Source of the DNA: Dactylosporangium sp. AC04546
Lineage (GTDB): Bacteria; Actinomycetota; Actinomycetes; Mycobacteriales; Micromonosporaceae
Length of the DNA: 64,000 bases
Direction of reading: 5' to 3'
Assembly (NCBI RefSeq): GCF_022095675.1
Contig: NZ_JAHYSG010000006.1
Location: 62,001 to 126,000, forward strand
Shown here: positions 24,827 through 34,153 of the stretch, piece by piece
How positions within the stretch are numbered: the first letter of the stretch is position 1
Layout of the letters: every line of letters begins with the position of its first letter
Notes under the pieces: generated by a model
The model's database searches: none
Seen by the model: the letters and a program-made list of their open reading frames with translations, nothing else
What the model was told of the DNA's origin: nothing
Program-made: the position numbers and the translations under genes

Positions 24827-26718
24827 GCACGCAGGGCACGACAACGCGGCCGGCGAGGCATTGGCTCCGTCGCGTCAGCATCCTCGGATGGCCACTCGTC
24901 ATCGCGCTGCTCGTTGCGGCGCCGGACCTCGGGCTGAGTCTGTACTGGCAACGTATCGTCATGCTGGTCGCCATCATGGGCATCACGACCAGCGGCCTGA
25001 ACCTGTCGTTCGGTCTGGCGGGTGAGCTGGCCCTCGGCCAGGCCGCGGTCTTCGCCTCCGGCGCCTACACGACCGCGTACCTCTCGACGCACGGCCACAC
25101 CGACCTGGTGCTCTGCCTTGTCGCCTCAGCCGTCGTCGCCGTCGTGGTCGGGCTGATCGCAGGCGGGCCGGGCCTGCGACTCGGCGGGTTCACGCTCGCC
25201 ATGGCCTCGTTCTTCCTCGTCCTGCTGATCCCGTCGGTCATCGAACTGTTCGGCGAGACGCTGGGCGGGCCCGACGGTCTGTCCGGCATCCCGCTGCCGA
25301 GCGTCTTCGGCACCGACCTCGGCACGGATGGGCTCTATGCGGCCATCGTCGTCGTCGGCGGCATCTGGCTCTTCCTGTTCCGCAACATCGTCAAGTCCCG
25401 CCAGGGCCGCATCCTGGTGACGATGCGGGAGAGCCCGGTGCTGGCGGCATCGTGCGGAGCGCACCCGTTCCAGATGAAGCTGCGGTCCTACGCCATCGCG
25501 GGCATCCCCGCCGGACTCGGCGGGTCGTTGTTCGTGTTCCTCAACGCCTTCGTCTCGCCGACGTCGTTCGGATTCGACCTGGTGATCCTGCTGCTGGCCA
25601 TGTCCGTCATCGGCGGGTCGCAGTCGGTGCTCGGTCCGGTGGTGGGGGCGTTCCTGCTGACCTACCTGCCGGAGCGGGTCAGCGTCTTCCAGGACTACAC
25701 GCTGGTCGCGTACGGCGCGATGCTCGTGCTCATCGGCGTGCTGCTGCCACGCGGGGCTGTCGGGCTGCTGTCCGGCCTGTGGAAGCGCGCGGTCGCCTCG
25801 CGACGATCGTCGAGCGCGGACGAGGCCAACCCGGGTGCGCTGACGCTCCCTCCGATCGACGGCCGCGAACTGCATCTGCGGGATGTCGCGGTGAGCTTCG
25901 GCGGCGTCCGCGCGCTGGACGGTGTCTCGTTCTCCGCCCGGCCCGGCGAGATCACGGCCCTGATCGGACCGAACGGGTCGGGCAAGACGACGCTGCTCAA
26001 CGTCGTCTCGGGCTACCTGCGGCGAGACAGCGGAGGTGACATCACCCTCGACGGCAAGGCGATCCACGGGCTGCGTCCGGACCGCATCCGCCGCATGGGC
26101 GTGGGCAGGACGTTTCAGACGCCGCTGATCCCACGCGACCTGACGGTGCGCGAGACGCTGATGGTGGGGGCCTACGGCGACTCGCGGAGCGGCTTCTTCT
26201 CGGCTGCGCTCAGGCTGCCCGGGTACCTCAAGGCGGAGCGACGAGAGCGCGAAGCAGCCGACGAGCTCGTCGAGGCGTTCGGCCTGGCCGGCCGGGCCGA
26301 CATGCCGGCGAAAGACCTGTCGCTCGGCACGCGACGCATCGTCGAGCTGGCGCGGGCGCTGATGGGGCGTCCGCAGGTCGTCCTGCTCGACGAGATCGCG
26401 TCCGGTCTGGACCGCGACGAGGTGCAGGAGCTCGTCGAGGCGCTGCACCTGCTGAAGCGCTCCGGCGCGACCGTGGTCCTCGTCGAGCACAACTTCTCCC
26501 TGGTTCGCGCGGTCGCCGACACGGTCGTGTGCCTCGCGGGCGGGCGGCTGCTCGCTCAGGGCACGCCCGACGAGATCGCATCCCACCCGGACGTTCTCGA
26601 GAAGTACCTCGGCGCGGGTGCGGGCATCAGCGGCACGGACCTGGGTGCCCACCTCGATCCGGCCGACGAGACGAGCCCGGTGCGCACCGGGCCCGCCCAG
26701 CAGGGAGGTGCATCGTGA
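24823..26718 (+). CDS. Fused ABC permease-ATPase (LivM-LivG)
   Basis: The product is 631 residues. Residues 1-325 are a LivM permease with several membrane helices (TSGLNLSFGLAGELALGQAA near 62, MSVIGGSQSVLGPVVGAFLL near 260). A charged linker (RRSSSADEANPG) joins residues 340-600, a LivG ATPase with Walker A GPNGSGKT at about 384, Q-loop region RTFQTPLI, Walker B VVLLDEIASGLD at about 519 and the switch His in LVEHN. The signature is LSLGTRRIVELARAL instead of LSGGQ, a change known in some LivG proteins. The frame is continuous, so this is a true fusion. Confidence 0.93.
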   Translation: MSTQGTTTRPARHWLRRVSILGWPLVIALLVAAPDLGLSLYWQRIVMLVAIMGITTSGLNLSFGLAGELALGQAAVFASGAYTTAYLSTHGHTDLVLCLVASAVVAVVVGLIAGGPGLRLGGFTLAMASFFLVLLIPSVIELFGETLGGPDGLSGIPLPSVFGTDLGTDGLYAAIVVVGGIWLFLFRNIVKSRQGRILVTMRESPVLAASCGAHPFQMKLRSYAIAGIPAGLGGSLFVFLNAFVSPTSFGFDLVILLLAMSVIGGSQSVLGPVVGAFLLTYLPERVSVFQDYTLVAYGAMLVLIGVLLPRGAVGLLSGLWKRAVASRRSSSADEANPGALTLPPIDGRELHLRDVAVSFGGVRALDGVSFSARPGEITALIGPNGSGKTTLLNVVSGYLRRDSGGDITLDGKAIHGLRPDRIRRMGVGRTFQTPLIPRDLTVRETLMVGAYGDSRSGFFSAALRLPGYLKAERREREAADELVEAFGLAGRADMPAKDLSLGTRRIVELARALMGRPQVVLLDEIASGLDRDEVQELVEALHLLKRSGATVVLVEHNFSLVRAVADTVVCLAGGRLLAQGTPDEIASHPDVLEKYLGAGAGISGTDLGAHLDPADETSPVRTGPAQQGGAS

Positions 26719-27440
26719 CCGAGTCCGCGCTTCGCGTCGACAACCTGACGAGCGGCTACGGAGAGCTGACGGTCCTGCGCGAGGTGACGCTCGGTGTCAA
26801 GCCGGGCGAGGTCCTCGGCGTGGTCGGCCGCAACGGCGCCGGCAAGACCGCCCTGCTGCGCGCCATCGTCGGGCTGAACCGCGTCCACGCCGGCAGCGTC
26901 TCCCTGGACGGTGTCTCCCTCGGCAATCGCAGGGCGGCCCGCCGAGCCGCCGACGGCATCGCCTTCGTCCAGGAGGGCAAGCGGGTCTTCCGCCGCCGCA
27001 CGGTCGAGGAGAACCTCGTCATCGGCGCCTACACCGCGCGGTTCGGCCGCGCAAAGATGCAGGCCCAGATCGACGCGGCGTACGACCGGTTCCCGTTCCT
27101 GCGCGAGCGGCGCAACGAACCCGCGGCGGCGCTGAGCGGCGGTCAGCAGCAGATGCTGGCCATCGCCTCGGCGCTGATGCCGCGACCGTCGTACGTGCTG
27201 CTGGACGAGCCGACCGCCGGACTCGCGCCGACGATCGTCGGCGACATCCTCGAGACCGTGCGGCAGCTGCGGGCCGACGGCATCGGCGTCGTGCTCGTCG
27301 AGCAGTCGATCGAGTTCGCCCTCGCCTGCGCCGACCGCCTCGTCGTGCTCGACCTCGGCCGGGTCGTCGAGCGCGTCGACGCCGACGCACCCGGCGTCCG
27401 CGCCACCATCGCCGACGCCTACTTCGCGCGCACGCTGTGA
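26715..27440 (+). CDS. livF: ABC transporter ATP-binding protein, LivF type
   Basis: The product is 241 residues from the GTG at 26715 (GTGA overlap with the fusion stop). Walker A GRNGAGKT at about 38, the Q-loop FVQEGKRVF, the canonical signature LSGGQQQMLAIASAL at about 139, Walker B YVLLDEPTAGLAP and a LVEQS switch region are all present; as in most LivF proteins the switch residue after E is Q. It would pair with the LivG half of the preceding fusion, giving one ATPase dimer with one normal and one altered signature. Confidence 0.93.
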   Translation: MTESALRVDNLTSGYGELTVLREVTLGVKPGEVLGVVGRNGAGKTALLRAIVGLNRVHAGSVSLDGVSLGNRRAARRAADGIAFVQEGKRVFRRRTVEENLVIGAYTARFGRAKMQAQIDAAYDRFPFLRERRNEPAAALSGGQQQMLAIASALMPRPSYVLLDEPTAGLAPTIVGDILETVRQLRADGIGVVLVEQSIEFALACADRLVVLDLGRVVERVDADAPGVRATIADAYFARTL

Positions 27441-27483
27441 CCGGCGAACACCGCCGCGTCACGCACTCGGCAGGAAGGACATC

Positions 27484-28293
27484 ATGACGTACACGACCTC
27501 CCCGCAGTCCCACGCCAGTCTCACGGTCGCCGACGGCGTGGTACGCGTGACCATCACGCGGCCCGACAAGCGCAACGCCATCAGCCCCGAGGTGACCGAC
27601 CTGCTGTGGACCGCAGCCAGGCGTCTGCGCGACGACGACGCGGCACGCGTGATGGTCATCGCGGCCGAAGGGAAGTACTTCACGGCCGGCATCGACCTCG
27701 CCACAGGCGGGCCCGGGGCGTACGCCACCACACTGCCGCAGCAGCGTCGGGAGTACCGCGAGCACCACCTGCTCTACGACGAGCTCGAGGCCATCGAGAA
27801 GCCGGTCGTCATGGCGATCCAAGGACCGTGCCTCGGTGCCGGCGTGGAGATGTCGGTGTCGTGCGACTTCCGGCTCGCGGCTCGATCGGCCACGTTCGGG
27901 CTGCCCGAGATCCAGCTCGGCGTGATCCCGGGATCCGGTGGTGTGAGCCGGCTGACCCGGCTGGTCGGCCCGCACTGGGCGAAGTGGTTGGCCATGGCCG
28001 ACATGCGCATCGACGCCGAGCGGGCGCTTGCCATCGGCCTGGTGCACGACGTCCACGACGACGAGGACTTCGCCGGGGCCGTCGACCGGTTCGTCGAACG
28101 GCTCGTCTCGCTGCCGCCGGAGGCGCTCGGCGTCGCGAAGCTCACGATCGACATGGTCGCCGAGGTCGACCGCCGGACGGCCCGCGACGTCGAGCGGATC
28201 GCGAACTCGCCGTTGGTCCTCGGCGGCGAGTTCCGGCGGCGGCTCGAGGCCTTCCAGACGCGCAGCGCATCACGAGGAGGAGGCAGGTCATGA
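27484..28293 (+). CDS. Enoyl-CoA hydratase/isomerase family protein
   Basis: The product is 269 residues, ATG 27484 after AGGAAGGACATC. The crotonase oxyanion-hole segments are FTAGIDLATGG and GPCLGAGVEMSVSCDFRLA. Both hydratase-type glutamates (GAGVE, LPEIQLG) are kept, followed by VIPGSGGVSRL. It is the fifth gene of the importer operon and overlaps the next gene by four bases. Expected role: hydration of the enoyl-CoA from the acyl-CoA dehydrogenase pair made by the same operon. Confidence 0.9.
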   Translation: MTYTTSPQSHASLTVADGVVRVTITRPDKRNAISPEVTDLLWTAARRLRDDDAARVMVIAAEGKYFTAGIDLATGGPGAYATTLPQQRREYREHHLLYDELEAIEKPVVMAIQGPCLGAGVEMSVSCDFRLAARSATFGLPEIQLGVIPGSGGVSRLTRLVGPHWAKWLAMADMRIDAERALAIGLVHDVHDDEDFAGAVDRFVERLVSLPPEALGVAKLTIDMVAEVDRRTARDVERIANSPLVLGGEFRRRLEAFQTRSASRGGGRS

Positions 28294-29105
28294 CCATCAA
28301 GCACAGCGTCAACGCGATCGCCTTCGGGCCGGCAGCCACGGTCGACGACGTCCTGGCCGGGCTCGAGGACCTGCCCGGCGTCGGGCTGACGGTGCCGGAG
28401 TGGGTGCTCGCCAACAGCGGGTGGGAGCGTGCAATCACGCAGTTGCGCGACGACGCCCGGCCCGTCGAGTGTCTGCTGCGTGCGGACTGGTTCCGCCTGG
28501 ACCGGCCAGAGGCTTGGCCAGCGCAGCGAGAAGCCCTGACCCGCCTCGTCGAGGCGGCCGCCGAGATCGGCGCCCCGTATGTGTACGGAACGACCGGATC
28601 GGCCGGCACGCTGGAGTTCGACCAGGCGGTCGCCGCCCTTGCCGAGGCGGTCGGCCCGGTCCTGGAGACGGCGCGCGAGCGCGGCGTCGAGCTGCTGATC
28701 GAGAGCACCAACTCGCTGCGCACCGACGTGAACTTCGTGTTCACGCTGCGCGACCAGATCGATGTCTGCCGGTCGGTCGGCATCGGCCTGTGCGTGGACC
28801 TGGTCGCCGTCTGGCCCGAGCGCGGCGTCTCCGCGCTGCTGCAGAGCGCGGCGCGGGACGTTCGCATCGTCCAGGTCGGCGACTTCGCGAGCGGGACCAC
28901 GATCAGCGGCCAGCGGGTCGTGCCGGGTGACGGTGACATGCCGCTGCCCCGCCTGGTCGGGGCGCTCACGACGGGCGGGTTCGACGGCGTCGCGGACCTC
29001 GAGATCCTCGGACCGCGCATCGACGAGGAGGGGCCGCGATCGGCGATCCGCCGGGGCCTGGCCTGGCTCGCCGATCACACCAACCAGACAGGAGTAACAG
29101 CATGA
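28290..29105 (+). CDS. Xylose isomerase-like TIM-barrel protein
   Basis: The product is 271 residues from the ATG at 28290 (ATGA overlap). The AP-endonuclease-2/xylose-isomerase fold is suggested by regularly spaced strand ends: VGLTVPEWVL, GAPYVYGTTGS, GVELLIESTNSLRTD, IGLCVDLVAVWP, VRIVQVGDF and GVADLEILGP, which supply the metal-binding Glu, Asp and His/Glu pattern (E, D, Q/D, E). The family contains sugar isomerases, epimerases and lyases. Here it sits between a crotonase and an SDR, so it may isomerise or cleave a ring or hydroxy-acid intermediate. Activity cannot be named. Confidence 0.8.
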   Translation: MTIKHSVNAIAFGPAATVDDVLAGLEDLPGVGLTVPEWVLANSGWERAITQLRDDARPVECLLRADWFRLDRPEAWPAQREALTRLVEAAAEIGAPYVYGTTGSAGTLEFDQAVAALAEAVGPVLETARERGVELLIESTNSLRTDVNFVFTLRDQIDVCRSVGIGLCVDLVAVWPERGVSALLQSAARDVRIVQVGDFASGTTISGQRVVPGDGDMPLPRLVGALTTGGFDGVADLEILGPRIDEEGPRSAIRRGLAWLADHTNQTGVTA

Positions 29106-29914
29106 CCGCGAGGCCGCCGGACCCCAACGAGGTCCCCGCATACACCGAGCTGCTGCGGCTGGACGGCACGACGTTCATCGTGGCCGGTGGCGGCCAGGGC
29201 ATCGGCCGGCAGACGTGCCACGCCCTCGCCGCAGCGGGCGCCCACGTGGTGTGCGTCGACCGCGACGAGGAACTGGCGCGCACCGTGGCCGGCGAGGTCG
29301 GCGGGACACCGGCGGTGGCCGACATCACGACGCGCGCCGGCGTGCGCGAGGTACTCGACCTGGCCGAGTCGCTCGGCCGGCCGCTGCGCGGCATCGTCGA
29401 CATCGTCGGCATCGCGCGGTTCAAGGACCTCAGCGACCTCGACGACGAGGACTGGACCTGGAACCTCGACATGAACGCTCGGCACGCCTTCCTGTTCGCG
29501 ACCGAAGGCGGCGCGCGCCTCGTGGCAGGCGGCGGCGGGTCGATCGTGTTCATCGCGTCCGCGAGCGGAATGGTGGCCGCCGATCGCCATGCCGTGTACG
29601 GCATGGCCAAGGCTGCGGTCATCTCCCTCGTGAAGTCCGCCTCCGTCGAGCTGGGGCCCGCGGGAGTGCGGGTGAACTGCGTGTCCCCGGGCGTTGTATG
29701 GACGCCGCGCATGTCGGAGAAGATCGGCGAGGAACGGCGATCCTCCTACGAGGCGCTCTCGCCGCTCGGTCGCGTCGCCTACCCGTCCGACATCGCGTCG
29801 ACGGTCCTGTTCCTGTCGTCGGACCTCGCGTCGATGATCAGTGGCCAGAACATCGTCGTCGACGGTGCCGCGCTCAACCGGTCCCCGTTCATGGTGGGCA
29901 ACTTCACGTCATGA
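29102..29914 (+). CDS. SDR-family oxidoreductase
   Basis: The product is 270 residues from the ATG at 29102, overlapping the previous stop. The nucleotide motif is AGGGQGIGRQTCHAL, a variant of TGxxxGIG. A catalytic triad is seen in FIASASGMVAADRHAVYGMAKAAV (Ser, Tyr, Lys), followed by VRVNCVSPGVVWTPRM and a normal end. The usual NNAG motif is changed to DIVGIARF, which is unusual and weakens a simple hydroxyacyl-CoA assignment. It is part of the importer operon. Confidence 0.88.
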   Translation: MTARPPDPNEVPAYTELLRLDGTTFIVAGGGQGIGRQTCHALAAAGAHVVCVDRDEELARTVAGEVGGTPAVADITTRAGVREVLDLAESLGRPLRGIVDIVGIARFKDLSDLDDEDWTWNLDMNARHAFLFATEGGARLVAGGGGSIVFIASASGMVAADRHAVYGMAKAAVISLVKSASVELGPAGVRVNCVSPGVVWTPRMSEKIGEERRSSYEALSPLGRVAYPSDIASTVLFLSSDLASMISGQNIVVDGAALNRSPFMVGNFTS

Positions 29915-31056
29915 CGCCGACCCCTGAGGAGCTGCGTTTGCAGCTCACGAACTGGATGCGCCAGCACGAGGCCGACATCGCCCCGTTCCGCGAGCGCAAG
30001 CACGACGTCGATGCGGCGCTCGAGCAGGACGCGCGCATCCGAGCGCTGCTCTGGACCGACGGATGGACCCGGTGGGGGTGGCCGGAGGACTGTGGCGGGC
30101 TGGGTGGCGACGAACGCCATCGCGCCGTCGTGGTGGACGTGCTGGCCGAGCACGGCCTGCCGATCCCGGAGTCGTTCGGCGCGCTCGAGGTGCTGGCCCA
30201 GACCATCATCACCTTCGCGCCGGCGATCGCCCGCGAGCACCTGCCTCGCGTGCTCCGTGGCGAGGCCCTGTGGTGTCAGGGCTTCTCCGAACCCGGCGCG
30301 GGTAGCGACCTCGCCTCCGTCCGGACGCGCGCGACGATCACGGACGACGGCTTCGTCGTGAGCGGCCAGAAGATCTGGACCTCGTACGGTCACCGTGCGG
30401 ACTACGGCGCCGTGCTCGTGCGGACCGGAACGCCGGAGAGCCGGCACCGGGGCCTGTCCCTGCTGTGGGTCGACATGCGGACCCCGGGCGTGACCACGCG
30501 GCCGATCGTCGCGTCGAACGGCTCGGACGAGTTTTCCGAGTTGTACTTCGACAACGTCGTCGTTCCGCGGGACCAGCTCATCGGCGCGCTCGATCACGGG
30601 TGGGACTGCGCGATGTACCTGCTGCAGTACGAGCGCGGCATGTGGGCGTGGCAGCGTCAGGCCCACATGCATCGCGAGCTGGCTGCGCTGACCGCGCGCG
30701 GCTGGGGCTCGGTCGACGACGCCGCCGTCGTGGGTCGCGTGTACGTCATGCTGGTCGCACTGCGCGAGCTCAGCCGGCGAACCGTCTCCCGGCTGGCGCG
30801 CAAGGAGGTGCTCGGACCCGAGGTCAGCATCGACAAGGCCCACCTGGGAGACACCGAGCTCGCCGTGGCCGACGCGGCGCGCCGGCTGATCGGGTCGCCG
30901 TTCGAGCTGTCGGACGACGCGTTCGCCGAAGGCTGGCGCTCGGAGTGGCTGTACGCGCAGGAGGCGACAGTCTACGGCGGCGCGGCCGAGGTCCAGCGCA
31001 ACATCATCGCGGAGCGTCTGCTCCACATGCCGAAGGAGCCGAAGGGTGGACAGTGA
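29911..31056 (+). CDS. Acyl-CoA dehydrogenase, large partner of a pair
   Basis: The product is 381 residues, ATG 29911 (ATGA overlap). All three domains are present: WGWPEDCGGLGG and QGFSEPGAGSDLASVRT for the substrate/FAD site, then GQKIWTSYGHRADYG, and the C-terminal YGGAAEVQRNIIAERLLHMP. The position of the medium-chain catalytic Glu is Gly (YGGA). A Glu is available in LLQYERGMW on the alternative helix. It overlaps the next acyl-CoA dehydrogenase gene by 11 bp. Such adjacent unlike pairs make heteromeric enzymes in actinobacterial steroid side-chain degradation (FadE28/29 type), and the same is inferred here. Confidence 0.9.
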   Translation: MTPTPEELRLQLTNWMRQHEADIAPFRERKHDVDAALEQDARIRALLWTDGWTRWGWPEDCGGLGGDERHRAVVVDVLAEHGLPIPESFGALEVLAQTIITFAPAIAREHLPRVLRGEALWCQGFSEPGAGSDLASVRTRATITDDGFVVSGQKIWTSYGHRADYGAVLVRTGTPESRHRGLSLLWVDMRTPGVTTRPIVASNGSDEFSELYFDNVVVPRDQLIGALDHGWDCAMYLLQYERGMWAWQRQAHMHRELAALTARGWGSVDDAAVVGRVYVMLVALRELSRRTVSRLARKEVLGPEVSIDKAHLGDTELAVADAARRLIGSPFELSDDAFAEGWRSEWLYAQEATVYGGAAEVQRNIIAERLLHMPKEPKGGQ

Positions 31057-31981
31057 GATCGAAAGCGTGGCGCGCGACGTCCTGCGCAAGTTGTTCGTGA
31101 AGAACGACGCCACGCCTACGATGGATCAGCTGAACGAGTTCGGCTGGTCCGAGCTGTCCGAGGAGGACCCGGTCGGTGCCCGCCGGCTGCTGTTCCGCGA
31201 GCAGGCCGTCGCACGCGTCGAGGTCGGGGCGCTCGACCACCACATGATCGAGCGGCTCGGCAGTGCGGACGTCCTGCCGAACGCGGTGCTGCACAGCGCC
31301 GGAACCGGGTCGCGACGTGAGCGCGACGCGGTCGAGGTCGACGGCGTCGTCATGAGCCCGGCCCCCCTCAAGAGCCTCCTCGTCGCGGTCGACGAGGAGG
31401 CGTACGTGGTGGCAGCGTCCGGCCTCGAGACCGAGCGGGTCGAGGGACTCGACCCGACGCGCGGTCTGCGCCGTGTGTCGGGCCGCGCGGAGATCGTCGC
31501 GAGCCTCGATGCGGAGGCCTGGGAGGGTGCGCTCGGCCTCGGGCGGCGCTGCCTCGCGCACGAGAACATCGCCCTGGCGCGGGCGATGTTCGACCTGGCT
31601 CACGAGCACGTGCAGTCCCGCATCGCGTTCGGACGAACGTTGTCGAGCTACCAGGCGGTCAAGCACCGGCTGGCCGACGTCAGGATCGCGATCGACGCGG
31701 CCGAGGTCGTGGCGCAGGCGGCGGATGCCGACGAGTCGTCGCTCACCTCAGCGTGCGCCAAGCTCGCCGCCGACCAGTCGGCGGGCGTCGCGGCGCGCCA
31801 GAGCCTGCAGGTCTGCGGCGCGATGGGCTTCACCTGGGAGTTCGACCTCCATACGTACCTCAAGCGGGCGCTGCAGAACCAGGCCCTGCTCGGTCGCCCC
31901 GCCGAGCTCGAACGGGAGATCGGTCAACGGCTCGCGAACGACTTCACCCGCATCGGTTCCTGGGACTCTCCGGCGCGATGA
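31046..31981 (+). CDS. Acyl-CoA dehydrogenase, short partner of a pair
   Basis: The product is 311 residues from a GTG at 31046 that overlaps the preceding gene by 11 bp. The N-terminal part is shortened and lacks the SEPGAGSD substrate/FAD segment. The C-terminal helical domain is well kept: HEHVQSRIAFGRTLSSYQAVKHRLADV and LQVCGAMGFTWEFDLHTYLKRAL, the pattern of FadE28-like subunits. It probably cannot act alone and completes the FAD sites of its larger neighbour in a heterotetramer. Confidence 0.88.
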   Translation: MDSEIESVARDVLRKLFVKNDATPTMDQLNEFGWSELSEEDPVGARRLLFREQAVARVEVGALDHHMIERLGSADVLPNAVLHSAGTGSRRERDAVEVDGVVMSPAPLKSLLVAVDEEAYVVAASGLETERVEGLDPTRGLRRVSGRAEIVASLDAEAWEGALGLGRRCLAHENIALARAMFDLAHEHVQSRIAFGRTLSSYQAVKHRLADVRIAIDAAEVVAQAADADESSLTSACAKLAADQSAGVAARQSLQVCGAMGFTWEFDLHTYLKRALQNQALLGRPAELEREIGQRLANDFTRIGSWDSPAR

Positions 31982-33336
31982 CCGAGACCTTCCTGGACAG
32001 TCTGCGCGACGAGCTCGATGCGGATCGTCTGATCACGGACCCGGACATCCTGGTCACCTACGCCAGCGACCGGGCCGACCTCGTGGAGGGTCGCCCGCCC
32101 CTGGTCGTCGTCCGTGCGCGGTCGGAGAACGACGTCGTCGCCACGCTGCGGTGGGCGTCGGCCCGCGGCATCGCGGTGATCCCGCGCGGCGCCGGCAGCG
32201 GCCTCTCGGGCGGCGTGGCGCCGGACCGCGACGCGATCGTGCTGAGCTTGGAGCAGATGACGGCCCTGCACATCGACCCGGTCGACCGCCTTGCGGTCGC
32301 CGAGCCGGGGGTCGTCAACGCCGACGTCGGGCGTGCCGCAGCGGTGCACGGGCTGTTCTACCCGCCCGACCCGGGCAGTTTCGAGATCTCGACCATCGGT
32401 GGCAACGTGGCGACGAACGCCGGCGGCCTGAGGTGCGTGCGCTACGGCGTGACGCGCCAGTCGGTCGCAGGGCTCCGCGTCGTGCTCGCGGACGGCCGCG
32501 TCCTCACGACAGGTGGGCGCACGATCAAGGATGTTGCCGGCTACGACCTCACGGGCCTGATCGTCGGCTCCGAGGGGACGCTGGGTGTCGTGACGCAGGC
32601 GACGCTTCGCCTCCAGGCCGCTCCGGCGCCGCAGCGCACCGTGGTCGGTCAGTTCGACGATCTCGCGGGGGTGGGGCGTGCCGTGCAATCGATCGCGGGC
32701 AGCGGGATCCGTCCCACGATCCTGGAGCTGCTCGACCGCATGACCATCAACTGCGTCGAAGACTTCCGGCCCGCGGGCCTGGACCGCTCCTGCGCGGCGC
32801 TGCTGATCGCGCAGGTCGATCCCGGCCCCGGACTTGCTGAGGGGCTCGTCGACCTCCTCGAGTCCGCCGGGGCGTCGCTCGCGCTCGCCTCGGACGACGC
32901 GTTCGAGGCCGAGGCGCTGATCGGCACGCGGCGCATTGCCGGCGAGGCCGTCATGGCCCGAGGTCCCAGCATCATCGAAGACGTCTGCGTCCCCGTGTCC
33001 CGCCTCGCCGAGCTGCTCCAGCGCATCCAGGAGGCGTCGGCCGAGGCCGGCATCGCGGTCGCGACCGTCGGGCACGCCGGTGACGGCAACGTGCACCCGA
33101 TCTTGTCCTTGGCGTCGTCGGACGCCGAGGAGATCGAGCGTGCACACGTGCTCGCGCGACGCATCGCGTCCATCGCCGTCGACCTCGGCGGCACGATCAC
33201 CGGCGAGCACGGCGTGGGGCGTCTCAAGCGAGAGTGGCTCCGCAACCAGCTCGACCCCGTCTCGCTCGACGTCCACCGCGCGATCAAGGCCGCTCTCGAC
33301 CCGGCCGGGATCCTCAACCCAGGCACCGGGTTCTGA
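31978..33336 (+). CDS. FAD-linked 2-hydroxyacid oxidase/dehydrogenase, GlcD type
   Basis: The product is 452 residues, ATG 31978 (ATGA overlap). The N-terminal FAD-binding PCMH domain (about 35-215) has IPRGAGSGLSGG, DPGSFEISTIGGNVATNAGG and TIKDVAGYDLTGLIVGSEGT. The C-terminal GlcD/lactate-dehydrogenase-like domain has VGHAGDGNVHP with the metal-ligand histidines and TITGEHGVGRLKREWL. Enzymes of this group oxidise glycolate, D-lactate or larger 2-hydroxyacids to 2-oxoacids. As the last gene of the importer operon it could feed the 2-oxoacid oxidoreductase at 41695. Confidence 0.92.
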   Translation: MTETFLDSLRDELDADRLITDPDILVTYASDRADLVEGRPPLVVVRARSENDVVATLRWASARGIAVIPRGAGSGLSGGVAPDRDAIVLSLEQMTALHIDPVDRLAVAEPGVVNADVGRAAAVHGLFYPPDPGSFEISTIGGNVATNAGGLRCVRYGVTRQSVAGLRVVLADGRVLTTGGRTIKDVAGYDLTGLIVGSEGTLGVVTQATLRLQAAPAPQRTVVGQFDDLAGVGRAVQSIAGSGIRPTILELLDRMTINCVEDFRPAGLDRSCAALLIAQVDPGPGLAEGLVDLLESAGASLALASDDAFEAEALIGTRRIAGEAVMARGPSIIEDVCVPVSRLAELLQRIQEASAEAGIAVATVGHAGDGNVHPILSLASSDAEEIERAHVLARRIASIAVDLGGTITGEHGVGRLKREWLRNQLDPVSLDVHRAIKAALDPAGILNPGTGF

Positions 33337-33364
33337 GGTGCCCGGGTCGCGCCGGCTCGTGAGC

Positions 33365-34153
33365 TCAGTCGCGCATCGCGTCGACGACCTGCCTGAGCGC
33401 GGTCAGGAACAGGGCGGTGTCCTCGAGGCACGCGATGAGGCGGACGCCCTGGCGCCGCAGGTCTCGGGCGCGCTCGACGTCGGGCGCGAAGGCAGCAACC
33501 GCGACCCCGGACGCGTCCGCCTTCGCGATGATCTCGCTCATCGCCGCCACGACACGCGGGTGATTCGGCTGGCCGCCAAGACCCATCGACGCCGCCAGGT
33601 CGACCGGGCCCAGAAACACCGCGTCGAGCCCCGGTACCTGCAGGATCTCGTCGATCTGCTCGATCGCGTCGCCGCCCTCCACCATGACGATCACCGCGGC
33701 CGCCGAGTTGGCCGTGGTGAGCCAGTTCTCGTCCGCCCCGTACCGCGCGGCGCGGACCCACGGGTTGACGCCGCGTCGCCCTTCCGGCGCGAAACGGGCG
33801 GCGGCGACGGCGGCCCGGGCCTCCTGTGCGGACGTCACCTGCGGCACGAGCACCGCGTCCGCGCCGCTGTCGAGCACCGCCTGGATCGTGGCCGGGGTGC
33901 CGTCCGGCACGCGCACGACGGCGGGCACACCGCGGGACGCGGCGACCGTGAGCGCAAACTCCACGGTCCTGCGCGAGTGCGTGCTATGTTCCATGTCGAT
34001 GATCACCGCGTCGAAACCTGCGACGCAGATCAGGTCGCACACCTCGGGCGTCGGGATGATCGAGAAGGTCGCCAGCAGCGACTGGCCGTTCGCCAGGGAA
34101 GCTCGGAGCCCACGCAGTTGCCGATCGGGAGTAAGTTCTGCTCGGTCCGTCAT
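33365..34153 (-). CDS. HpcH/HpaI-family aldolase
   Basis: The product is 262 residues, ATG 34153. It is a class II pyruvate-type aldolase fold: FDAVIIDMEHSTHSRRTVEFAL, a basic VVRVPD strand, DAVLVPQV, FAPEGRRGVNPWVRAARYG, the metal-binding VMVEGGDAIEQID and FLGPVDLAASMGLGGQ. Family members cleave 4-hydroxy-2-oxoacids or similar to pyruvate, or succinaldehyde/glyoxylate plus a second product. It is convergent with the GlcD-like gene (28-bp gap) and divergent from a TetR gene. It fits the end of a pathway using 2-oxo or 2-hydroxyacid intermediates. Confidence 0.9.
   Translation of the reverse strand: MTDRAELTPDRQLRGLRASLANGQSLLATFSIIPTPEVCDLICVAGFDAVIIDMEHSTHSRRTVEFALTVAASRGVPAVVRVPDGTPATIQAVLDSGADAVLVPQVTSAQEARAAVAAARFAPEGRRGVNPWVRAARYGADENWLTTANSAAAVIVMVEGGDAIEQIDEILQVPGLDAVFLGPVDLAASMGLGGQPNHPRVVAAMSEIIAKADASGVAVAAFAPDVERARDLRRQGVRLIACLEDTALFLTALRQVVDAMRD

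Noticed and set aside
25126..26652. Long minus-strand frame of 508 codons
   Set aside because: Antisense of the LivM-LivG fusion, no domain pattern.
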